Positions 1 through 4,893 of a stretch of 5,798 nt of DNA are shown piece after piece. The stretch lies in assembly GCA_019313725.1 (NCBI GenBank), contig JAFDAT010000237.1, forward strand, positions 1-5,798. The letters are read 5' to 3'. Both the position numbers and the translations under genes were made by a program. The stretch comes from Deltaproteobacteria bacterium (lineage in GTDB: Bacteria; Desulfobacterota; Desulfobacteria; Desulfobacterales; B30-G6). The first letter of the stretch is position 1; each line of letters starts with the position of its first letter. The notes under the pieces are model-generated. The model made no database searches. It was not told the DNA's origin and saw only the letters and a program-made list of their open reading frames with translations.

Positions 1-90
1 AAGTCGCACCAAGGAGGTTTTCTCCCTAACGCCGGTCAGTTGTGATGCCTTTTTCAAAATTTTGTCATCTATGTTCAGAGTAGTTCTCAT
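1..90 (-). CDS. vapB: VapB-type antitoxin, N-terminal part (runs off the left edge)
   Basis: Reading leftward from an ATG at 90-88, the minus strand is open for 30 codons to the window edge. It begins MRTTLNIDDKILKKA and continues with the segments SQLTGVREKT and SLVRL. This closely matches the N-terminus of the VapB family of type II antitoxins: a short beta strand (RTTLNID) for ribbon-helix-helix DNA binding, then a helix and the TGVREKTSLVR turn-helix. Such proteins are usually about 60-80 residues, so more than half is missing. In this family the antitoxin binds and neutralises a PIN-domain RNase (VapC) encoded just downstream and represses its own operon. VapC would lie left of the window and cannot be seen. 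A second in-frame ATG at 96-94 would add Met-His. No good Shine-Dalgarno precedes either start, so the choice is by family resemblance. The gene is divergent from the beta-oxidation cluster and probably unrelated to it. Confidence 0.82.
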   Translation of the reverse strand, partial: MRTTLNIDDKILKKASQLTGVREKTSLVRL

Positions 91-213
91 ATGCATATTG
101 TCAAGTAAAAAGTCTAAGATAACCAGTGAGTAGATAGTTTCTGTAAAAGAGGCTAAAAGCCTGCTTGATTTTTAGTGGTGAGCGCAGCAAACTAACCTGC
201 AAAGGAGTTAAGC
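91..213. promoter_or_regulatory. Divergent intergenic region between vapB and fadB
   Basis: This 123-bp AT-rich spacer must hold the start signals for the fadB-like gene to the right and probably those for vapB to the left. It contains a perfect 10-bp palindrome ATATGCATAT (89-98) overlapping the vapB start, and a 5-3-5 dyad AGGCT-AAA-AGCCT (150-162). VapB proteins repress their own operons by binding inverted repeats near the start, so the first palindrome is a plausible autoregulatory operator; that is inference. TAAGAT at 115-120 is a poor -10 candidate with no properly spaced -35 box. I could not identify a convincing sigma-70 or sigma-54 promoter. Confidence 0.35.
201..207 (+). promoter_or_regulatory. 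Ribosome binding site of fadB
   Basis: AAAGGAG lies 6 nt before the ATG at 214. It is a strong Shine-Dalgarno match and fixes the start of the fadB-like gene. Confidence 0.85.
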
Positions 214-2343
214 ATGAAAACGGATTTTAAAACCATCGCAGTGGAGGTCAAAGAGGGGGTCGGGGTGTTCACCATGAACAACCCGCCGGTCAATCAACTC
301 TCCCAGCATTTTGTCGAGGAATTGGCCCAGGCAATTTCGGAGGCTTACGCAGACGATGCCATCCAGGCCATCGTTCTCACCGGGACCGGGAAAAATTTTA
401 TCGCTGGTGCCGATATTACCCAGATCCTGGGTATCGAGACCCGGGACGATCTCCTCGGACCCGCCCTTGAAGGTACGCGGTTCCTCAGCAGCATCGAGAT
501 CGGGAAAAAGCCGGTGGTCGCGGCCATCAACGGCAACTGCCTCGGCGGTGGTCTGGAGATTGCCATGGCCTGCCATTACAGGGTTGCCGCAAGAGGCGTC
601 AACCTGGGACAGCCCGAAGTTCAGATCGGCCTGATTCCGGGCGGCGGCGGAACCCAGCGGCTTCCCCGTCTGGTCGGCCTGCGCTATGCCCTGGAAATGA
701 TCACCATCGGGCGGCCCATCAAGGCAGAGAAAGCCCACCAGCGGGGTCTCGTGGACAAGGTTGTCGATGCCGGGAAGCTGGTCGAAAAAGCTGTGGCTGC
801 CGCACGCCGTTTTGTGACGGGAGAGCTGAACATCAAGGCCAGGATGACCCGCAACCAATACCACTGGATTCCCAGTGCTGCCGAAAAAAAGACCATGATG
901 GGCTTTACCAAGGCCATGACCGCAGCCCAGTCCAAGGGGTACATTGCCCCCATGAAGGCTGTTGAGGCGATTGACAAGGGGCTGAGTTTTGACATCGACA
1001 CCGATCTCGATCGCGAAGTGGAGCTGTTTGTTGACTGCGCCGTGTCGGATGTGGCTAAAAATCTCATCGGCATATTTTTGAACACAAGGGCTGCCGGGAG
1101 ACTTCTCCGGATCAAGGATGTCGAACCGGCTCCAATCAAAAAAGTGGCCATGCTGGGCGGCGGCGTCATGGGTTCGGGTATCGTTAGTCTGCTGTTGAAA
1201 GGCGGATATCAGACCGTTCTCTGGGACATCAACCAAACTGCCCTGGAAAAGGGTGTGGGTGCGGTGAAAAAAACGTTTGCCTATCCCATCAAGAAGAGAA
1301 AAATGAAACAGCAGGACCTGGATGCGATGCTGGAAAACCAGCTCCAGACGACCACGGACCTGAAACAACTGGGCGATGTGGATCTCGTCATAGAAGCCGT
1401 TCTGGAAGACATGCAGGTCAAGCAGGATATCTGGAAACAGCTCGAAGGCATATGCCCGGCGCACACCGTTTTTGCAACCAACACATCCGCACTGCCCATT
1501 TCGGAAATGGCTGCAATTCTCGCAGACCCGGGCCGCATGATCGGTCTGCACTTTTTCAATCCGGCACACCGTATGCAGCTGCTGGAGATCATCTGTGCCG
1601 AAAAGACCTCGGACACGGCTCTGTCCACCAGTGTGGCGTTTGCCCGGGCGATCAAAAAGGTTCCCATCGTGGTCAATGACGGGCCGGGATTTTATGTTTC
1701 CCGGCAGCTGGGCGGCTTGATGGGCGGGGCCGTGTACCTCAGTGCGGACGGTGTGAACGGCGCCGCCATAGAGCAGGCCATGATCAATTTCGGTATGCCC
1801 ATGGGGCCGTCGACCCTTGCCGACCTGACCGGCATCGACATCAACTACCATGTCAACAAGACCTTTGAAAAAAAATTGGGGGAACGTTATAAAGTCCATC
1901 CTCTGACGGAACTGATCTATCAGACCGGATGCTATGGCCGTAAAACCGGGGCCGGTTACATGGACTACAGCGGCGACGTACCGGTTCCCAATCCCAAGGT
2001 GACTGCCGTTGTTCAGCAATATTTCGAGGAAAATGGCATATTGCCCAAGGAGCTGTCAGAACAGGAAATTGTCGACCTGATGCTGGCAAATGCTATCAAC
2101 GAGGCAGCCTACATGATGGAGGCCGGCATCTGTGATCGGCCCCAGGACATGGACCTGGCCATGATTTACGGAACCGGGTTTCCGCCGTACCGCGGCGGCA
2201 TCCTGCGCTATGCCGACAAGTGGGGCCTCGATAATGTCCATGCCAAGCTGGTGGAACTGGAAAAGACCTACGGGGTGCATTTCAAACCGGCCGGTATGAT
2301 CAAGGCGATGGTTGGTTCGGGAAAAACGTTTTACAGTAAATAA
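214..2343 (+). CDS. fadB: Bifunctional enoyl-CoA hydratase / 3-hydroxyacyl-CoA dehydrogenase (FadB/FadJ type)
   Basis: This 709-residue protein catalyses two successive beta-oxidation steps: hydration of trans-2-enoyl-CoA, then NAD+-dependent oxidation of the 3-hydroxyacyl-CoA. It should be cytosolic. The length fits E. coli FadB (729) and FadJ (714). Residues about 1-190 are a crotonase fold with oxyanion-hole segment FIAGAD (62-67) and both catalytic glutamates, E115 in GGGLEIAMACHYR and E135 in PEVQIGLIPGGGG. A helical linker leads to a Rossmann domain with GGGVMG at 315-320. The dehydrogenase residues S425, H446 and E458 keep the spacing of human HADH S137, H158 and E170. The position of HADH N208 is Ser496 (PGFYVSR) instead of Asn. 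The C-terminal repeat carries GTGFPPYRGG. Motifs mix FadB-like (HFFNPAHRM) and FadJ-like (FIAGADI) features, so the symbol marks the family only. A strong SD supports the start. The thiolase follows 150 bp downstream as the likely partner, as in fadBA operons. No frameshift is seen. Confidence 0.93.
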   Translation: MKTDFKTIAVEVKEGVGVFTMNNPPVNQLSQHFVEELAQAISEAYADDAIQAIVLTGTGKNFIAGADITQILGIETRDDLLGPALEGTRFLSSIEIGKKPVVAAINGNCLGGGLEIAMACHYRVAARGVNLGQPEVQIGLIPGGGGTQRLPRLVGLRYALEMITIGRPIKAEKAHQRGLVDKVVDAGKLVEKAVAAARRFVTGELNIKARMTRNQYHWIPSAAEKKTMMGFTKAMTAAQSKGYIAPMKAVEAIDKGLSFDIDTDLDREVELFVDCAVSDVAKNLIGIFLNTRAAGRLLRIKDVEPAPIKKVAMLGGGVMGSGIVSLLLKGGYQTVLWDINQTALEKGVGAVKKTFAYPIKKRKMKQQDLDAMLENQLQTTTDLKQLGDVDLVIEAVLEDMQVKQDIWKQLEGICPAHTVFATNTSALPISEMAAILADPGRMIGLHFFNPAHRMQLLEIICAEKTSDTALSTSVAFARAIKKVPIVVNDGPGFYVSRQLGGLMGGAVYLSADGVNGAAIEQAMINFGMPMGPSTLADLTGIDINYHVNKTFEKKLGERYKVHPLTELIYQTGCYGRKTGAGYMDYSGDVPVPNPKVTAVVQQYFEENGILPKELSEQEIVDLMLANAINEAAYMMEAGICDRPQDMDLAMIYGTGFPPYRGGILRYADKWGLDNVHAKLVELEKTYGVHFKPAGMIKAMVGSGKTFYSK

Positions 2344-2385
2344 ATGGATTGGTCGAGATTGTAAGGAATAAACAATAAAGAATAA

Positions 2386-2460
2386 GTGTTTTGTGTTTGG
2401 GATTTCGTGTTTGGTAGCTAAAAGGCAGTTAACTCACAGTACGAACCAAACACAACACAC
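2386..2460. repeat. Imperfect 15-bp inverted repeat in the fadB-fadA gap
   Basis: The left arm GTGTTTTGTGTTTGG (2386-2400) and right arm CCAAACACAACACAC (2446-2460) pair over 14 of 15 positions, with a T/C mismatch after ten uninterrupted pairs. A second copy of GTGTTTGGT (2407-2415) is a direct repeat of part of the left arm and can pair instead with ACCAAACAC (2445-2453), giving two competing stems. The stem is AT-rich and has no U tract, so it is not a typical intrinsic terminator. Upstream sequence (2362-2385) is A-rich with repeated AATAAA-like units. It could be a dispersed intergenic repeat or an RNA hairpin that adjusts fadA expression or mRNA stability; the sequence alone does not decide. 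Confidence 0.6.
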
Positions 2461-2480
2461 AAAAAACTAGATACCAAATT

Positions 2481-2487
2481 AGGAGGT
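2481..2487 (+). promoter_or_regulatory. Ribosome binding site of the thiolase gene
   Basis: AGGAGGT, an almost complete anti-16S match, lies 6 nt before the ATG at 2494. It is the strongest SD in the window, which fits independent and efficient translation initiation despite the 150-bp gap after fadB. Confidence 0.88.
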
Positions 2488-2493
2488 ATTGTT

Positions 2494-3705
2494 ATGAAAG
2501 AAGTCGTAATTGCCGGATATCTGAGAACAGCCCAATCCAGGTCGAGGCCCAATGATCCCGCCAGGGACTGGTTCTGCAAGATGCGGTCGGATGAGCTTCT
2601 GGGAAAGCTGCTGCCGGAAGTGATCGAAAAAACCGGGATCGATGCCAAAGAGATTGATGATTTTATCGTGGGCTGCGCCACGGGTGTATCCGAACAGTTT
2701 TCCTTCGGCGGCCGCTATCCTATATTCCTGGCCAATCTGCCGGAAACCATTGCGGCCAAATCGGTGGATCAGCAGTGCGGTTCCGCCATGGCAGGGATTC
2801 ATATCGGTTTCATGGAGATCGCCATGGATTTTGCCGATATCGTCATGGTGGGCGGCATGGAGCACATGACCCGGGTTCCCATGGGCGGCCCCCTGATCGA
2901 CAGGGGCGCCATTGTTCCCAACATGAGCCTGTTCATGGACCCCGCCTATCAGCACTGGGACATGATGACCAGCATGAATATGGGCTTGACTGCGGAGAAG
3001 CTGTTTGCCCAGAACGATTTTACCAAGGAAGACATGGACAAGTGGGGCGTTCGCTCCCATCAGCTGGCGGCAAAAGCCCAGGAAGCGGGTTTTTTCAAAG
3101 GTGAAATACTGCCCATCGAGGCTGAACAGGCCGACGGTTCCGTCATGACCGTCGACAGGGACCAGGCGGTCAGGGCGGAGACGACCCTGGAGGGTATTTC
3201 CCAGTTGCGGCCGGCATTCAAGAAGGACGGCGTGATCACGGCCGGTATCTCTTCACCCCTGAATGCCGCGGCAACCTCCATGATTCTGATGTCCAAGGAG
3301 ACGGCTAAAAAGAAGGGGATCAAGCCCCTGGCAACCATACGTTCCATCGGTTTTGCCGGTGTGGATCCCACCATCATGGGTGAAGGCCCGGTCCCCGCTT
3401 CTAAGAAAGCGCTGGAGAAGGCTGGTTTGAAAGCTTCCGACATCGATTTCTGGGAGATTAACGAAGCCTTCTGTATTGTAGCTCTGAACTGCATCAAGGC
3501 CCTGGGACTCGACCCCGAAACGGTCAATGTCATGGGCGGCGGGACCGCCATCGGCCATCCACTGGGTGCCACCGGGGCACGTCTCACGGGAACGCTCGCG
3601 CGTATCCTCAATGAAAAAGGCGGGCGCTACGGCTGCGCCAATGCCTGTGTCGGCGGCGGCCAGGGAGTGGCCACGATTATTGAACGGGAAGATTACGACT
3701 GGTAG
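2494..3705 (+). CDS. fadA: Thiolase (acetyl-CoA C-acyltransferase family)
   Basis: The 403-residue product is a thiolase of normal family length. It would cleave 3-ketoacyl-CoA with CoA to acetyl-CoA and a shortened acyl-CoA, completing the cycle begun by the upstream FadB-like enzyme; the reverse condensation is also possible in this family. Nucleophile Cys95 sits in VDQQCGSAM, Asn323 in NEAF (323-326), His355 in GHPLGATGAR and Cys385 in CVGGGQG. These match Zoogloea thiolase C89, N316, H348 and C378 at offsets of 6-7 residues. The extra residues lie near the N-terminus, where RSRPNDPARDW replaces the shorter loop usual after the RTA motif. The residues after the nucleophile (GSAMAGIH) differ from the common GSGL or ASGM forms, suggesting a divergent subgroup. 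Chain-length preference cannot be read from sequence, so fadA is assigned by family and by gene order. A strong SD fixes the start. Confidence 0.92.
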   Translation: MKEVVIAGYLRTAQSRSRPNDPARDWFCKMRSDELLGKLLPEVIEKTGIDAKEIDDFIVGCATGVSEQFSFGGRYPIFLANLPETIAAKSVDQQCGSAMAGIHIGFMEIAMDFADIVMVGGMEHMTRVPMGGPLIDRGAIVPNMSLFMDPAYQHWDMMTSMNMGLTAEKLFAQNDFTKEDMDKWGVRSHQLAAKAQEAGFFKGEILPIEAEQADGSVMTVDRDQAVRAETTLEGISQLRPAFKKDGVITAGISSPLNAAATSMILMSKETAKKKGIKPLATIRSIGFAGVDPTIMGEGPVPASKKALEKAGLKASDIDFWEINEAFCIVALNCIKALGLDPETVNVMGGGTAIGHPLGATGARLTGTLARILNEKGGRYGCANACVGGGQGVATIIEREDYDW

Positions 3706-3801
3706 AAATAAATTTCAATCCGGGAAAGATCGTTAAGGGATGCAATGGCCATGTTTGTTCATATCCCTTTGTATTCGATCATAGAATAGAAATTTATTTC
3801 T
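3704..3801. repeat. 98-nt nested inverted repeat starting in the thiolase stop codon
   Basis: Outer arms AGAAATAAATTTC (3704-3716) and GAAATTTATTTCT (3789-3801) are a perfect 13-bp inverted repeat. Inside are GATCG/CGATC (3728-3732 with 3776-3780) and AAGGGAT/ATCCCTT (3735-3741 with 3763-3769), correctly nested, with the palindrome ATGGCCAT (3745-3752) in the apical loop. The RNA could form one long interrupted hairpin immediately after fadA. The outer stem is AT-rich and only a short T run (3768-3770) follows the inner stem, so it is not a textbook intrinsic terminator. It may protect the mRNA 3' end, act as an attenuator, or be a small mobile or MITE-like element. I saw no clear target-site duplication. 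Confidence 0.65.
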
Positions 3802-3850
3802 GTTCATAGGGGTTGGAGAAGAGGGCCTGAGGGGTCAATGGGTTGGTCAT

Positions 3851-3902
3851 AGCTGTCAGCTCAAAGCTCATGGCATGTTATCAGCTACGAGCTAAAGGCT
3901 GA
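3851..3902. repeat. AGCT-rich repeat block with imperfect hairpin
   Basis: AGCT occurs five times in 43 bp (starting at 3851, 3858, 3865, 3883 and 3890). TCAGC (3856-3860) pairs with GCTGA (3898-3902), and AGCTC (3865-3869) pairs with GAGCT (3889-3893), separated by a 4x4 internal loop. CATGGCATG in the apical region is itself a near-palindrome. This resembles decayed intergenic repeat sequence rather than a specific regulator site. Membership of a dispersed family is inference. Confidence 0.45.
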
Positions 3903-3944
3903 TCTATCACTTGGCCCCTGGAATCCTTGAATCCTTGGACCCTA

Positions 3945-3958
3945 TTGGAGTACACCAA
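3945..3958. promoter_or_regulatory. Operator-like dyad upstream of etfB
   Basis: TTGG-A-GTAC-A-CCAA is symmetric at 12 of 14 positions and lies 57 bp before the etfB ATG. Position and symmetry suit a dimeric repressor site controlling etfBA. It matches no operator I can name, and it adjoins repeat-like sequence, so it may have no regulatory role. Confidence 0.3.
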
Positions 3959-4000
3959 CAAAAGGGTAAGCCTAGTTTATTTTAAAACTTTAACGAATTG

Positions 4001-4006
4001 GGTGAT
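4001..4006 (+). promoter_or_regulatory. Probable ribosome binding site of etfB
   Basis: GGTGAT matches the 3' part of the full anti-16S complement (AGGAGGTGAT) and ends 9 nt before the ATG at 4016. The alternative in-frame TTG at 3998 has no SD and would add six residues before the canonical MKILVCVKQVP start, so the ATG is preferred. Confidence 0.5.
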
Positions 4007-4015
4007 GATCCAAGA

Positions 4016-4795
4016 ATGAAGATACTTGTGTGTGTAAAACAGGTGCCCGAGTCCGAGGCGCCGATCAGCATTGACGAGGAAACCGGCTGGGTTCAGATCG
4101 ACGGGTCGCCCGAGTACCGCATGAACCGGTTTGATGAGTGCGCCGTTGAAGAAGCCGTTCTTATCAAAGAAGCACTTCCGGGTACCGTTGTCGACGTCAT
4201 CACCGTGGGGCCGGAGCGGGCGGAGGCCGTTGTCCGCCGGGCCATGGGCATGGGGGCCGATAACGGTGCCCATATCCTGACCGCGGAGAGCGGATACGTG
4301 GATGCCTTTATGACTGCCGGCGCTATTGCGGCCTATGCAAAAGAAAAACAGTATGATCTTATTCTGGCCGGGGCCATGTCCGAAGATCTGATGCAGGGAC
4401 AGGTCGGACCTATCGTGGCAGCCCATCTCGACATCGCCTGCATGACCAGCACTGTGTACACAAAGTTGTCAGCGGATGCCAAAAAGATCTATGTGGAACG
4501 CGAAGTGGAAGGCGGCTGTCGGGAGGTCGGGGATATAAAACTTCCGGCCCTGCTCACCATACAGACCGGAATCAACACCCCTCGATACCCTGCGCTTTCA
4601 AAGCTGTTGCGTGCCAACAACCGGGAGTTGGCGGTCGTGGCTGCAGATGCGTCCGACCCGGCTTCATGGCCCCAGAAACTGGCCGGAGTGGCCTTGCCCG
4701 AGAAGACGAGGGACGCCGTTTTTCTATCAGGAACTGCTGCGAAAAAGGCCGAACAGTTGCTGGTCATACTTAAGGAGCGTTCTCTGATTGCGTGA
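4016..4795 (+). CDS. etfB: Electron transfer flavoprotein, beta subunit
   Basis: This 259-residue protein is the ETF beta subunit, which pairs with EtfA to carry electrons from acyl-CoA dehydrogenases, normally to a membrane ETF:quinone oxidoreductase or an equivalent. It begins MKILVCVKQVPE, the usual EtfB start. MNRFDECAVEEAV (36-48) is the conserved adenine-nucleotide domain motif. Residues about 160-205 hold the family signature, including LPALLTIQTGINTPRYP. The nucleotide loop at 119-132 (GAMSEDLMQGQVGP) is unusual: canonical ETFs have a GKQAIDDD...Q-type loop and bifurcating ETFs have AIDGDTAQVGP. Here QVGP is kept but the preceding residues differ, so I cannot say whether this site holds AMP or a second FAD. 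The weak SD contrasts with the strong SDs of fadB and fadA. Its partner etfA starts 98 bp downstream, a looser spacing than is common for this pair. Confidence 0.92.
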   Translation: MKILVCVKQVPESEAPISIDEETGWVQIDGSPEYRMNRFDECAVEEAVLIKEALPGTVVDVITVGPERAEAVVRRAMGMGADNGAHILTAESGYVDAFMTAGAIAAYAKEKQYDLILAGAMSEDLMQGQVGPIVAAHLDIACMTSTVYTKLSADAKKIYVEREVEGGCREVGDIKLPALLTIQTGINTPRYPALSKLLRANNRELAVVAADASDPASWPQKLAGVALPEKTRDAVFLSGTAAKKAEQLLVILKERSLIA

Positions 4796-4882
4796 TAGCC
4801 GGGGCGACAGGGAGCGGTTGATATCTTCTCATTTGGAATGTATGCAATGGCTAACGAGGCACATACTTTTGGTAAGCACAAT

Positions 4883-4888
4883 AAAGGG
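4883..4888 (+). promoter_or_regulatory. Ribosome binding site of etfA
   Basis: AAAGGG lies 5 nt before the ATG at 4894. An in-frame TTG at 4891 immediately precedes it, and an in-frame TAA at 4882-4884 rules out any longer N-terminus. Confidence 0.55.
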
Positions 4889-4893
4889 AATTG

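Larger units (their letters stand above)
3706..4015. other. 310-bp intergenic region between fadA and etfB
   Basis: No convincing gene lies here. From left to right it holds the nested hairpin listed separately, a G-rich stretch (3807-3848), an AGCT-rich block with an imperfect hairpin (about 3851-3902), a short tandem GAATCCTT GAATCCTT (3921-3936), a dyad TTGG-A-GTAC-A-CCAA (3945-3958) and an AT-rich run (3977-3997) before the etfB ribosome binding site. The length suggests that etfBA may have its own promoter, but I found no clear -35/-10 pair. Much of it looks like low-complexity repeat sequence. A 14-residue ORF starting MAMFVHIP (3745-3789) sits in the hairpin loop and is probably chance. 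Confidence 0.6.

Noticed and set aside
99..104. Consensus -35 hexamer TTGACA on the minus strand before vapB
   Set aside because: It lies only 8 bp from the vapB ATG, and the sequence 17 bp further on (ACTCTG) is not a -10 box, so it cannot serve vapB.
98..120. TTGTCA...TAAGAT as a sigma-70 promoter for fadB
   Set aside because: The spacer is only 11 bp, far below the usual 16-18 bp.
150..162. AGGCT-AAA-AGCCT as an intrinsic terminator
   Set aside because: The stem is only 5 bp with no adjacent T tract of useful length, and it sits between divergent genes where no terminator is needed.
208..2019. 603-codon open frame on the minus strand opposite fadB
   Set aside because: It lies entirely antisense to a gene with intact catalytic motifs, and its translation is rich in His, Gly and Asp with no recognisable domain. 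It is a codon-bias shadow.
2479..3060. 193-codon minus-strand frame opposite the thiolase
   Set aside because: Antisense shadow of conserved thiolase sequence with no recognisable protein features.
3745..3789. 14-residue ORF (MAMFVHIPLYSIIE) with AGGGA upstream
   Set aside because: It lies within the loop and arm of the nested hairpin, its apparent SD is part of the inner stem, and no family resemblance is seen. Probably chance.
3913..3930. TGGCCCC-N-TCC as a sigma-54 promoter
   Set aside because: The -12 GC element is absent at the required spacing.
3998..4015. TTG start extending EtfB by six residues (MGDDPR)
   Set aside because: It has no SD, its region overlaps the likely SD of the ATG at 4016, and EtfB proteins normally begin at MKILV.
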